Assembly: GCA_019120615.1 (NCBI GenBank)
Contig: DWUT01000100.1
Span: forward strand, 1-50,932
DNA: 50,932 nucleotides
Direction: 5' to 3'
Origin: Candidatus Mediterraneibacter norfolkensis
GTDB taxonomy: Bacteria > Bacillota > Clostridia > Lachnospirales > Lachnospiraceae
Below the pieces are notes generated by a model. The model was not told where the DNA came from and made no database searches. It worked only from the letters and a program-made list of their open reading frames with translations. Both the position numbers and the translations under genes were made by a program. Below are positions 7,781-18,137 of the stretch, in pieces. Positions within the stretch are counted from its first letter, which is position 1. Every line of letters starts with the position of its first letter.

Positions 7781-9400
7781 CTATTCCTTCATATAGCGAA
7801 CTTCAAAAGTTTCTATCGTGATCGGTTTATTAAAAAGAGTGCCCTGAGCATAATCACATCCCAGTTCTTCCAGAACATTGAGTTGGTCCTGGGTCTCAAC
7901 TCCAGAGGCCAGCACATAAGCTCCAAGCTGTCTGCATACATCAATGACTGCCTTTGCCACAATGCGGCTTCTTCTGTTTCCAACGATATTTGTGATCAGG
8001 CTCTTGTCCAATTTCAGTCCGTCAAATTCCATAATGGAGAGAATGGAAAAACTGGAGTTCTTTGCCCCGAAATGATCCAGAATGACCCTCACATTCGCCT
8101 TCCTGATCTTGCTGCTCGTCTCAGTGAGCATCTCCTGATTCATATCTGTGTACGACTCTGCCACTTCCACCTCAAGATACTCACAGAACACGTGATATTT
8201 CTCGATCAGGGTGAGCATTCTGTCCGCGATGCTCTCCTCCCTCAAAGTCGCCCCGGCAAAATTTACAGAAACCGGAATCATTGGAAGTTCTTCCAGTTCC
8301 CACCGGTGCAGTGTTTTACACACCTGCTCAAAAACATAAAGATCCAGGTAATGGGAAAGCCGTGTCTCCTCCAGGAGATTCAGGTATCTTGCCGGATTGA
8401 CGATTCCGAGATCTTTATGGTGATACCGCACTACAGCCTCTGCTCCGGCAACCTTTCCGGTCTTTACGTCGATCTTCGGAACAAAACATACAATGAAGTT
8501 CCCGTTTTCGATGTCATTGAGCAGATCTTCTTTAATAATCGGCTCGTGATGCCCTTTCTTCAGGTTTTTATAGTATTTGCGCTTTTCGTCACGCATCATA
8601 TTCTCTGCCGACGCAACAAGATTGCTCACGTCAATGTCAACTTTTTCCCATGCATATCCCACAGATACAAGCCCCAGGCTGATATTGTCCAGTTTTCTGT
8701 GTGCGGCGTGCGCCTGTTTTGTAAATTCCTCATAGGAGCTGTCCTCCATAAGGACCAGATATTCATCTCCCGTCAAGCGGTATACAAAACCGCTCCGGAA
8801 ATACTCCTCCAGTACTTCCCCTACGCGGATGACCACTTCATCCCCGTAATCACGGCCGAACTCCTTGTTAAAATTCTTTAGACCATTGATATCCAGAGAC
8901 AATGCTCCCAGAGACTTCAATTCATCATGGGGTGTTTCATCCATATAGGCAACAAAACTGTTTCTGTTCAGCAATCCTGTCAGATTATCGTGATAACTCA
9001 GGTATTCCTGCTGTTTCTGCATTTTCTGCAGCGTGATCGCCTGAGGAATATAGGGGAGTACCGCGCGCATCAGACTGATATCGCATCCTCCTCTGTGCAC
9101 TCCCACGACCGCCAGAATCGCCGTAGTATCTTCATCCAGCTTCAGAAATACACTGTAGCTGTCTGCTGTCGTATCAGTAATCTCCTGCTTCATCCATTTC
9201 GGCTGCTGGTCAGCGGAGAGCATTTTGATCCGGTCCCTCTGCCACGGAATATTTTCCGCGCACCATTCATAGATCGTCTCAATGTCATCAAACTCTTTTT
9301 CAATATAGTAAACGTACTCTGAATCGTAGTAATCACGTACTGCCCTCAGGACATCGTTTATGATCTCTACCAGAGAACGAAGATTCCTTTTTTCACTCAT
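7781..9400 (-). CDS. Degenerate GGDEF-EAL domain protein
   Basis: 539 aa with no membrane segment. Residues 1-125 form a possible GAF-like sensory region. A GGDEF domain follows (about 130-255) in which the signature is TGDEY (210-214). An EAL domain (about 290-535) retains most c-di-GMP phosphodiesterase residues: EAV at 321, VNFAGA, EVEVAES, GLKLDK, SGVETQ and CDYAQG. However, the usual DDFG is LDHFG (441-445), replacing one metal-binding Asp with His. Cyclase activity is therefore doubtful and phosphodiesterase activity uncertain; it could be a c-di-GMP or GTP sensor. It is the first gene of the operon with the phosphopantetheinyl transferase and vanY. GGGGAG precedes the ATG. Confidence 0.88.
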   Translation of the reverse strand: MSEKRNLRSLVEIINDVLRAVRDYYDSEYVYYIEKEFDDIETIYEWCAENIPWQRDRIKMLSADQQPKWMKQEITDTTADSYSVFLKLDEDTTAILAVVGVHRGGCDISLMRAVLPYIPQAITLQKMQKQQEYLSYHDNLTGLLNRNSFVAYMDETPHDELKSLGALSLDINGLKNFNKEFGRDYGDEVVIRVGEVLEEYFRSGFVYRLTGDEYLVLMEDSSYEEFTKQAHAAHRKLDNISLGLVSVGYAWEKVDIDVSNLVASAENMMRDEKRKYYKNLKKGHHEPIIKEDLLNDIENGNFIVCFVPKIDVKTGKVAGAEAVVRYHHKDLGIVNPARYLNLLEETRLSHYLDLYVFEQVCKTLHRWELEELPMIPVSVNFAGATLREESIADRMLTLIEKYHVFCEYLEVEVAESYTDMNQEMLTETSSKIRKANVRVILDHFGAKNSSFSILSIMEFDGLKLDKSLITNIVGNRRSRIVAKAVIDVCRQLGAYVLASGVETQDQLNVLEELGCDYAQGTLFNKPITIETFEVRYMKE

Positions 9401-9456
9401 AGATTTTTTCTCCCCTGTTTCTTTTTATAGATTCCCCTACAGATACAGACATGAAT

Positions 9457-9485
9457 ATTGTAGTATACTCATCCTTAAAATGCAA
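9457..9485 (-). promoter_or_regulatory. Candidate promoter for the GGDEF/EAL-PPTase-vanY operon
   Basis: On the minus strand TTGCAT is followed after 17 nt by TACAAT, placing transcription start roughly 50 nt before the GGDEF/EAL start codon. The -10 box is good and the -35 box weak. An overlapping alternative -10 (TATACT) lies 5 nt upstream. Confidence 0.5.
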
Positions 9486-9510
9486 GATAAAATGCTTCAA
9501 CAAGATTCCT

Positions 9511-9574
9511 GTGAACTGGAGCGCGGCAGCGGGACGAGTGCGCACGCGGGCGGCAGTTAGGTGTGAACTGGGAC
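9511..9574 (+). repeat. Structured dispersed repeat, copy B (3' half only)
   Basis: About 64 nt that match the 3' half of copy A read in its own orientation: shared blocks include ACTGGAGCGCG, GACGAGTGCGCA, GCGGC and the terminal TTAGGTGTGAACTG followed by GACC. The central long hairpin and the 5' outer arm are missing, so it looks like a remnant. It lies between the GGDEF/EAL promoter and the terminator of the ATP synthase operon. Confidence 0.7.
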
Positions 9575-9578
9575 CAGC

Positions 9579-9629
9579 AAAAAACAGGCCTCTCCCCGCG
9601 AAAAAAGCTGCCGGGAAGGCCTGTTTTTA
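9579..9629. terminator. Rho-independent terminator of the atp operon
   Basis: An inverted repeat AAAAACAGGCCT / AGGCCTGTTTTT flanks a 26-nt loop. On the minus strand the stem is followed by TTTTTT about 20 nt after the atpC stop codon, as expected for the end of the ATP synthase transcript. The structure could also work on the plus strand. Confidence 0.85.
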
Positions 9630-9640
9630 TATAAGATTTT

Positions 9641-10057
9641 TTAAAGATTCCACTTTTTATCCTGAGCCAGCCGCAGGCGGTTCATCGCTCTGGCAAGGGA
9701 CGCCTGAGTATGATAATACTCCTGAATGCTCTGTTTCTGACGCATCTGCTCCTCCGCGCGCTCCCGCTGTTCCTGTGCCCGGCGGATGTCGATCTCCTCC
9801 GGACGTTCCGCAGTATCAACAAGAAGGGTGACACGATTGTTGACGATCTCGGCAAAGCCGGTTCCCACCGCAACTTCCGTCCACTCGCCTTCTTTTAATT
9901 CCATACGGGCGATCCCGACATCGATGGCGATCACCATATTCTCATGACGGGGAAGGATCCCTTTCTCACCGTCCGGCGCCGGAATGACAAGGCTTAAGCA
10001 TCTGCCCTCATAGAACACTCTGTCGCTGGCTATGATCTTCAGCCCAAATGTTTCCAT
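9641..10057 (-). CDS. atpC: ATP synthase F1 epsilon subunit
   Basis: 138 aa, the normal size. The N-terminal beta-sandwich (1-85) starts METFGLKIIASDRVFYEGRCLSLVIPAPDGEKGILPRHENM, with the typical G-x-G-I-L-P motif, and a C-terminal helical hairpin (about 90-135) carries the regulatory helices. Epsilon joins gamma to the c-ring and can inhibit ATP hydrolysis. It is the last gene of atpBEFHAGDC, 16 nt after atpD, followed by the operon terminator. Confidence 0.95.
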   Translation of the reverse strand: METFGLKIIASDRVFYEGRCLSLVIPAPDGEKGILPRHENMVIAIDVGIARMELKEGEWTEVAVGTGFAEIVNNRVTLLVDTAERPEEIDIRRAQEQRERAEEQMRQKQSIQEYYHTQASLARAMNRLRLAQDKKWNL

Positions 10058-10073
10058 ATGATCACGCTCCTGT

Positions 10074-12369
<2,296 letters not shown>

Positions 12370-12370
12370 A

Positions 12371-13879
12371 TTAACACCTGCTCTTCTTGAATTCCTTCGC
12401 TGTCTCCACGATCTTTCCGATCAGTTCGTCTGTCAGCACCTTCTTCTCCTCAATCTCCTGACCGATCTCCGGATGCTCTGTGTCAAAGTGCTGCAGCATA
12501 TCCATCTGGAACTGTTTGATCTTTGATTTCTCCACGCCCAGCATCACCTTATGCGTCGCCGCACACAGCGTGATAACCTTCTCGTGCAGGCTCAGCGGAT
12601 GATAGAGCGGCTGCTTTAACAGTTCCATCAGGCCGCTGCCGTACTCAAGCTGTTCTTTTGTGGCAGCATCCAGATCGGAGCTGAACTGTGTGAACACTTC
12701 CATCTCACGGTACTGTGCCAGGTCGATACGGATACTTCCGGACGCCTTCTTCATGGCCTTTGTCTGGGCAGCTCCGCCCACACGGGATACGGAAAGTCCG
12801 ACATTGACCGCCGGTCTCATTCCGGACGCGAACAGGCCGCTCTCCAGGAAGATCTGTCCGTCTGTAATAGAAATCACGTTGGTCGGAATGTACGCGGACA
12901 CGTCTCCTGCCTGCGTCTCGATGATCGGCAGGGCCGTGATGGATCCGCCGCCCCTCTCGTCGCTCAGGCGGCTGGAACGCTCGAGCAGTCTCGAGTGGAG
13001 ATAGAATACGTCTCCCGGATAAGCCTCACGCCCCGGTGATCTTCCGAGCAGAAGGGAAAGCGCACGGTACGCCACCGCGTGTTTGGAAAGATCATCATAT
13101 ACGATAAGAACATCTTTCCCCTGGTACATAAAATATTCCGCCATCGCGGTTCCCGAATACGGCGCGATATACTGAAGTGAAGCGCAGTCGCTGGCAGTGG
13201 AGGACACGACGATCGTGTAATCCATTGCTCCGTTGCTGCTCAGTGTATTCACAACCTTCGCCACAGTAGACGCTTTCTGTCCTATCGCGACATAGATACA
13301 GATCACATCTTTTCCTTTCTGGTTCAGGATTGTATCCATCGCGATGGACGTCTTTCCTGTCTGACGGTCTCCAATGATCAGCTCACGCTGTCCCCTTCCG
13401 ATCGGGAACATGGCGTCAATGGAGAGGATTCCTGTCTCCATGGGCACGCTGACCGACTTACGGTCAATGATTCCCGGCGCCTCCTGCTCGATCGGCCGGT
13501 AATCGGATGACTTTATCTCCCCTTTTCCGTCGATCGGCTCGCCCAGAGCGTTCACGACTCTTCCGACAAACCCTTCTCCTACCGGGACTCCCGCCCGTTT
13601 TCCTGTACGGGACACCTTCGTGCCTTCACGGATCTCCGAATCACTTCCAAAAAGGATACAGCCGATCTCATCTTTCCTGACATCCTGGACCATTCCCTTA
13701 AGGCCTGTCTCAAATGTAATGATCTCCCCGTACATGGCGTGATCAATCCCGTATATGGTGGCGATACCATCGCCCACTGCAACGACAGTACCGACTTCAC
13801 TGTCCTTGCTCATTGTATCAAAATTTTCTATCTCCTCCCGGAGTATAGAAATAATCTCATCTGAATTGATTGAACTCAC
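12371..13879 (-). CDS. atpA: ATP synthase F1 alpha subunit
   Basis: About 502 aa non-catalytic nucleotide-binding subunit. The P-loop [11 protein letters not shown], the segment [22 protein letters not shown] and the signature [17 protein letters not shown] are visible. The start codon is GTG in either case. I prefer the GTG at 13879 because GGAGGTGAG lies 8 nt upstream; the track start (GTG at 13888) would sit directly against that site. It begins 15 nt after the atpH stop. Confidence 0.96.
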   Translation of the reverse strand: MSSINSDEIISILREEIENFDTMSKDSEVGTVVAVGDGIATIYGIDHAMYGEIITFETGLKGMVQDVRKDEIGCILFGSDSEIREGTKVSRTGKRAGVPVGEGFVGRVVNALGEPIDGKGEIKSSDYRPIEQEAPGIIDRKSVSVPMETGILSIDAMFPIGRGQRELIIGDRQTGKTSIAMDTILNQKGKDVICIYVAIGQKASTVAKVVNTLSSNGAMDYTIVVSSTASDCASLQYIAPYSGTAMAEYFMYQGKDVLIVYDDLSKHAVAYRALSLLLGRSPGREAYPGDVFYLHSRLLERSSRLSDERGGGSITALPIIETQAGDVSAYIPTNVISITDGQIFLESGLFASGMRPAVNVGLSVSRVGGAAQTKAMKKASGSIRIDLAQYREMEVFTQFSSDLDAATKEQLEYGSGLMELLKQPLYHPLSLHEKVITLCAATHKVMLGVEKSKIKQFQMDMLQHFDTEHPEIGQEIEEKKVLTDELIGKIVETAKEFKKSRC

Positions 13880-13894
13880 CTTGCTCACCTCCGG

Positions 13895-14425
13895 TTACTT
13901 TAATCTTTGCTCTAATCTGTTCAGGCGTCCTCTCATGCTCCAGTCATACTCGTCGCTGCCCACGCGGAGGATAAACCCTCCCAGGAGCGCCGCGTCCTGA
14001 CTGACTTCGATATTGGCTTTCTTCGCGCCGTATTTTCCGCACAGGAACGCCTCCATTCCCTTTTTCTGTCCCTCGCTCGGAGGTGCGGTACACGTCAGTC
14101 TTGCATTCAGGACTTTGTTCTGCTCGTCGCAGATCGCATCATACGATTGAAAAATATCAGAGATCAGATCCATTCTCTGATATTTGCACACAACTTTCAA
14201 AAAGTTTCTCATTTCTTCCGGGAATACCCTGTCTACCACGCTCTGCTTTTTCTTGAGCGCGATCGTGGGATTCACGAAAATATCATAGAGCTGAGGCACT
14301 TCTTCGAATATCTCCCTGGTCTTCTGCACTCTGTCGGCAGGAACACCGATGTCATAGAGGACACGGGCATATCTCACCGCTGCCAGTGGGCAGTGCACAG
14401 GACTATTTGTTGTCTGTGTCGTCAT
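13895..14425 (-). CDS. atpH: ATP synthase F1 delta subunit
   Basis: About 176 aa peripheral stalk subunit that ties the top of F1 to the b subunits. Typical elements are an N-terminal helical domain (AAVRYARVLYDIGVPADRVQKTREIFEEV), the FPEEMRNFLKVVCKYQRMDLI segment, and a C-terminal DAALLGGFILRVGSDEYDWSMRGRLNRL. The track start is a GTG; the ATG at 14425 with AGGTGG upstream is preferred. The first codons overlap the end of atpF by 23 bp, suggesting coupled translation. Confidence 0.94.
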   Translation of the reverse strand: MTTQTTNSPVHCPLAAVRYARVLYDIGVPADRVQKTREIFEEVPQLYDIFVNPTIALKKKQSVVDRVFPEEMRNFLKVVCKYQRMDLISDIFQSYDAICDEQNKVLNARLTCTAPPSEGQKKGMEAFLCGKYGAKKANIEVSQDAALLGGFILRVGSDEYDWSMRGRLNRLEQRLK

Positions 14426-14894
14426 GGCTTCCACCTACTTCTTTCAGAAACTGGTCATAGAGATCCTCATCCGCTGTCCTTCCGACAATCTTCGCTGCAG
14501 ACGCCACGGCAAGTCCCGCGATCTCGCCCTGAAGTTCTTTCATGGTCTGCTCGCGCTCGACTCTCACAGTCTCTTTCGCGCTCTCAATGATATTTCCCGC
14601 CTTGTCGCCGGCCTCACCGACGATCCTGTTATACTCGTTCTTCGCAGCGGAACGCGCATTTTCTATGATCTGTGCGGATTCCTGCTTTGCTCCTTTAAGG
14701 GCGTCCTCATATTCCTGTTTCATCTTCATCGCGTCGTTCTGCGCATCCTGCGCATTCTTGAGTCCATCCTCAATGATCTGTCTTCTCTTCTCCATAATAC
14801 CCATCACAGGTTTGAACAGGAAATGCCTGAGCAGAAGATAAAGAACAACAAGATTTATAATATTCCAGACAAGGTTCAAATCAAGACTCAGCAT
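14403..14894 (-). CDS. atpF: ATP synthase Fo b subunit
   Basis: About 163 aa. A single N-terminal membrane helix (LDLNLVWNIINLVVLYLLLRHFLF) is followed by the conserved FKPVMGIMEKRR and a long hydrophilic coiled coil, as in b subunits that form the outer stalk. The track start is a GTG; the ATG at 14894 has a GGTGG site 5 nt upstream. The gene is normal in length and overlaps atpH at its 3' end. Confidence 0.95.
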   Translation of the reverse strand: MLSLDLNLVWNIINLVVLYLLLRHFLFKPVMGIMEKRRQIIEDGLKNAQDAQNDAMKMKQEYEDALKGAKQESAQIIENARSAAKNEYNRIVGEAGDKAGNIIESAKETVRVEREQTMKELQGEIAGLAVASAAKIVGRTADEDLYDQFLKEVGGSHDDTDNK

Positions 14895-14946
14895 CTTTTC
14901 CACCCGCCTTTCTTGTTACTTTCCATCTGTTTGTTTCCTGCCCTCA

Positions 14947-15171
14947 TTATCCTAAGAAGAAGATGATCAGGATACCGATGATGAAACCGTAGATAGCGGT
15001 TGCCTCTGCAAGTGCACATCCAAGGATCAGTGTCTTGCTGATCTTACCCTCTGCCTCCGGCTGTCTCGCGATTGCTTCTGTAGCTTTAGAAGTTGCAATT
15101 CCGATTCCGATACCTGCTCCGATACCTGTAAGTACTGCGATGCCTGCTCCAATTGCTATAAGTGTTTCCAT
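14947..15171 (-). CDS. atpE: ATP synthase Fo c subunit
   Basis: 74 aa, two membrane helices joined by the polar loop [10 protein letters not shown]. The ion-binding carboxylate is the Glu in [11 protein letters not shown] of helix 2. Aligned by eye with the Ilyobacter sodium-type c-subunit, the helix-1 Gln is replaced by Ile (GAGIGIGIA) and the Ser after the Glu by Ala, which argues for proton rather than sodium binding. The start [10 protein letters not shown] at 15171 has AAGGAG 9 nt upstream; the longer track ORF is an upstream read-through. Confidence 0.95.
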   Translation of the reverse strand: METLIAIGAGIAVLTGIGAGIGIGIATSKATEAIARQPEAEGKISKTLILGCALAEATAIYGFIIGILIIFFLG

Positions 15172-15266
15172 AATATTGATCTCCTTTTTCTTTTTTCTTT
15201 TCATATTATTTTTTGAGGTTTCTTTCACCTTTTATATAGGCAAGTCTTTTCCCTTTTCCGCGATGC

Positions 15267-15926
15267 CTACTCCATCTCTTCATTCATGAACAGTCCTGTC
15301 AGAAACACGAAAACGTATGCCTGAAGAAGCCCGTCAAAAATATCGAAATAAAAACTCACCGGAATCGGTATGATCAGCGGTACAATGGTCTTTATAAGCT
15401 CCATTACCACAAATCCGGCAAGCATATTTCCGAAGAGCCGCATACACAGCGACAAGGGTCTGATCACGACCTCAAGGATCATGATCGGTGCGACCACCGG
15501 AACCGGCTGAGCGAAATGCTTCACCCAATGCTTTAGTCCGTTCTTGTGAATGCCTGAATACTCAATCAGGCACATACTCATGATCGCCAGTCCCGCCGTC
15601 ACATTCAGATCTTTTGTCGGCGGTTTGAAGCCAAACAGGGGGGCGATGGTATTCGAGAAGGCGAGATAGAGAAGTACTGTGATCAGATACGGAATGTATC
15701 TTCTGTTCTCTTTTCCGATGATCCCTTCGAAGAAATCCTGTGCCCATCCTATGCCGGCTTCCAGTGCAAGCTGCACTTTACCGGGATTCTCAACCTTCAA
15801 GTTTCTCACCAGTACGATGGATAAGATAACGAGTATCGCCATGATGATCCATGTGACGACTACAGACTCTGAGATCCCGCCGAGAACCGGAAGTGTGAAT
15901 ACTGTCTCACAATTCAGTTCTTCCAT
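15267..15926 (-). CDS. atpB: ATP synthase Fo a subunit
   Basis: About 219 aa integral membrane subunit with five to six helices that forms the ion half-channels. The essential Arg lies in SLCMRLFGNMLAGFVVMELI, and the C-terminal helix YVFVFLTGLFMNEEME is typical. The start is uncertain: the ATG at 15926 (MEELNCETVFTLPVLGG) gives the expected size but has only a weak site upstream, whereas a good AGGAGG lies about 30 nt away; a TTG five codons earlier is an alternative. The track ORF to 16136 reads through the leader. It is the first gene of the operon; no atpI precedes it. Confidence 0.93.
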   Translation of the reverse strand: MEELNCETVFTLPVLGGISESVVVTWIIMAILVILSIVLVRNLKVENPGKVQLALEAGIGWAQDFFEGIIGKENRRYIPYLITVLLYLAFSNTIAPLFGFKPPTKDLNVTAGLAIMSMCLIEYSGIHKNGLKHWVKHFAQPVPVVAPIMILEVVIRPLSLCMRLFGNMLAGFVVMELIKTIVPLIIPIPVSFYFDIFDGLLQAYVFVFLTGLFMNEEME

Positions 15927-16172
15927 AAGTGTGTCTACCAAATTTCCCGTATTACTCCCTCCTTTTCCTTTTCTGATTACTGCGGGTGCATAGTGCGGTT
16001 GTGAGGGGACATGCAAATCAGCCGCCAGTCCCGGTCGGATCTTCACCCGGACCCAGCCGGTCCGGGACAATTTTTTGCACAAAAAAAGGAGCTGTTCCCC
16101 GTTGAACCCCTTGAACCCTTGCCGCTTTTCAGGCATCTATTCTGTTTTCTTCCCGAATATTCCCCGAAAAGT
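15927..16172 (-). promoter_or_regulatory. Structured leader of the atp operon
   Basis: About 246 nt separate the predicted transcription start from atpB. On the minus strand it contains TTCAAGGGGTTCAACGGGGAAC and then two competing hairpins: CCGGACC with GGTCCGG (16047-16053 / 16059-16065), and an outer GTCCCGG with CCGGGAC (16028-16034 / 16062-16068) that shares bases with the inner one. A T7 run (about 16082-16088) precedes the hairpins. Mutually exclusive pairing is suggestive of an attenuator, but no known riboswitch signature is recognised. Confidence 0.4.
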
Positions 16173-16179
16173 TGACTAA

Positions 16180-16208
16180 ATATTACTCCCGATTTTTTTG
16201 TTTGTCAA
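16180..16208 (-). promoter_or_regulatory. Promoter of the atp operon
   Basis: On the minus strand a perfect TTGACA (16203-16208) is followed after exactly 17 nt by TAATAT (16180-16185). It lies in AT-rich non-coding DNA upstream of atpB and is the best sigma-A-type promoter in this part of the window. Confidence 0.75.
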
Positions 16209-16489
16209 CAGTTGTGCCCCGCAGTTTTTTTGTCGACTTTTTTCGCATTTTTTACTTCATTTTGTCTGTTTTTCTCATTGACATTTTTTGAATTTTTATT
16301 TATTTTTTATCTATCATTTTCCATAACGATAACTTCAGTACAGTCAGACAGGCGCATTTCATGCAAAAGAGAGCTGATTCATTTTTATTTTTTGTCTATT
16401 CTGCGCATGGACGACTCTTTTTTCACGAGGTAAATAAATCCGTTTTTAGCAATACTGCTTATTTTTATTTTATTTTTACAGGTTTGAGA
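16209..16489. other. AT-rich intergenic region between divergent atp operon and membrane gene
   Basis: About 280 nt of T-rich plus-strand sequence with many TTTTT runs, between the atp promoter and the -10 box of the plus-strand gene. I see no ORF with a ribosome binding site and no clear RNA structure. Its composition suggests an upstream promoter element or a bent-DNA region. Confidence 0.5.
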
Positions 16490-16495
16490 TATAAT
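16490..16495 (+). promoter_or_regulatory. -10 element before the YwaF-like gene
   Basis: A perfect TATAAT lies 36 nt before the ATG at 16532, in AT-rich sequence. No convincing -35 box is found at 16-18 nt spacing. Confidence 0.4.
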
Positions 16496-16531
16496 AAATG
16501 AAGAGGTTATTCAAATTTGGAGAAAACAGAT

Positions 16532-17239
16532 ATGAAATTTTTGCGAAAGATCATGATAACTTATTTCTCACAGCTTTCAGACAGGCTGTTTTTTCTCTGC
16601 GGCATTGTCATGCTCGCCAGCGAGATCTGGAAACAGCTCATGCTAACCTATATCCTTGGCGGAGGACAGTATAACTGGTGGTACTTTCCCTTCCAGCTCT
16701 GCAGCGTCCCCATGTATCTGCTGCTCCTCTGGCCCTGGATCAGAAAAGACTCCCTGCGCCGTATCCTGCTCACTTTTCTCATGTGCTACACTCTTCTCGG
16801 AGGGGCCGCGGTCTTCGCCGACACCAGCGGTCTGCACTATCCTCTGACGGCGCTGACAGTACATTCCTATCTCTGGCACATCGCTCTGATCCTGATCGGG
16901 ATCGCGGCAGGCTTTCTCTGCCGCCGGAAATCATGCCGCATGTTCTCATCCTCCAGCATAAAAGGAGCCCTGCGCGCCTTTGCCGGCAGCACAGGGCTGT
17001 ATTTTTTCTGCTGCGGCGCAGCAGAACTGTTCAATCTGATCTTCGGACGCTTTGGAACGATCAATATGTTCTACATCAATCCTGCCTATCAGATGCAGCA
17101 GATCATCTTTTCGGATCTGTCAGTTCTGATCGGCAACGTTCCCTCGATCCTGCTCTATATGGCCGCTACTGTTTTCGGGGCTTTCCTGCTCCTCCTTCTC
17201 TGGCAGCTCCTTTTCCGGCTTCTCCCGCATTTCCGCTAA
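16532..17239 (+). CDS. YwaF/TMEM164-like integral membrane protein
   Basis: About 235 aa with six or seven hydrophobic helices. The pattern WWYFPFQLCSVPMYLLLL, followed by a loop with GLHYPLTALTVHSYLWHI, resembles the YwaF (TIGR02206) family; that assignment is from memory. The function of the family is unknown. I use the ATG at 16532, 8 nt after GGAGA, because the track start (16517) is a TTG upstream of that site. The last 120 bp overlap the 3' end of the convergent YjdF-like gene on the other strand. Confidence 0.8.
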   Translation: MKFLRKIMITYFSQLSDRLFFLCGIVMLASEIWKQLMLTYILGGGQYNWWYFPFQLCSVPMYLLLLWPWIRKDSLRRILLTFLMCYTLLGGAAVFADTSGLHYPLTALTVHSYLWHIALILIGIAAGFLCRRKSCRMFSSSSIKGALRAFAGSTGLYFFCCGAAELFNLIFGRFGTINMFYINPAYQMQQIIFSDLSVLIGNVPSILLYMAATVFGAFLLLLLWQLLFRLLPHFR

Positions 17240-18088
17240 AGCTCGTTCCTCCGCGATCCGCAGGAAATCCCGGTCCGCCTGCTTCCTTCTCGGCACCAGC
17301 CATCTCACAACGCCTCCTTTTCCTCTGTTCTTGACAAAGAAAAATCCGATGACCGAAAAAAGGAAGGCTCCGATAAAATTCACGATCAGATCCTGCATGG
17401 TATCGATCAAGCCGATATCCAGATATCCTCCCAGTTCCAGCTCCGTTCCGTTTACCGCAGTCTCGGTGATCCCGCTGATCACATAGGGAACGTTCCGCCC
17501 CTGAGGATCCAGCGTAACTGACCGGATCGTGTGGATGACCGTATCTTTCTGCATGTCATATCCGGCGATCTGATCCATCCCGAACTCAAAGAACTCCCAC
17601 AGGACGCCGATGGTCATGGAGAAACAGAACGCCACGATCGTAACGAAGATCGGAGACAGGTTAAACTTGATCCTCTCGCTGCGGTTCAGCAGATCCACCA
17701 TGGAAAAACCGATCGCCGCCATTAAAAAACCGTTCAGCGTATGGAGCACCGTGTCCCAGAAGGGAAACATCAGGTAGAATTCGCTGATCTCCCCCAGTAT
17801 CTCCGCCGAGAAGATAAAGAGCAGGATAATGATCTCGAGGACAGTCGGGAGTTCCACCTTGAACGTCACCTGGATGAAGCTTGGCGCCACGAGCAGGACC
17901 AGCGTCAGGATACACAGGAATACATTTTCATAATTCCGGTTCATAAGCTGAAGGATCATCATCACAATGACAAGGAGACGCAGAGTGAAATAGACAATGA
18001 ACGAACTCCTGTGTTCCCTCAGTTCCATGTGCAGCGCGTCCCCCATATTTCTGAACCAGTTGTTTTTCTTTTCTTTATGTTCTTTCAT
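17120..18088 (-). CDS. YjdF-like (DUF2238) membrane protein
   Basis: 322 aa with about seven hydrophobic segments in the first 270 residues and a charged cytoplasmic tail (about 275-322, rich in Glu and Lys). Family-like blocks include FPFWDTVLHTLNGFLMAAIGFSMVDLLNRSE, FCFSMTIGVLWEFFEFGMDQ and DMQKDTVIHTIRSV. The function is unknown. AAAGGAAAAG precedes the ATG. Its tail-coding end overlaps the YwaF-like gene by 120 bp, and it diverges from the YgjP-like gene with a 49-bp gap. Confidence 0.85.
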   Translation of the reverse strand: MKEHKEKKNNWFRNMGDALHMELREHRSSFIVYFTLRLLVIVMMILQLMNRNYENVFLCILTLVLLVAPSFIQVTFKVELPTVLEIIILLFIFSAEILGEISEFYLMFPFWDTVLHTLNGFLMAAIGFSMVDLLNRSERIKFNLSPIFVTIVAFCFSMTIGVLWEFFEFGMDQIAGYDMQKDTVIHTIRSVTLDPQGRNVPYVISGITETAVNGTELELGGYLDIGLIDTMQDLIVNFIGAFLFSVIGFFFVKNRGKGGVVRWLVPRRKQADRDFLRIAEERALAEMREKPEKELPEKEEQESPENSSGHIEQDRGNVADQN

Positions 18089-18137
18089 TCTTTTCCTTTC
18101 ATTTTTTATGTGTTACACTTTGTTGCGAGGTGATATT

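Noticed and set aside
15927-16136. N-terminal extension of atpB in the ORF track
   Set aside because: It is not hydrophobic, is absent from a-subunits generally, and covers the structured leader.
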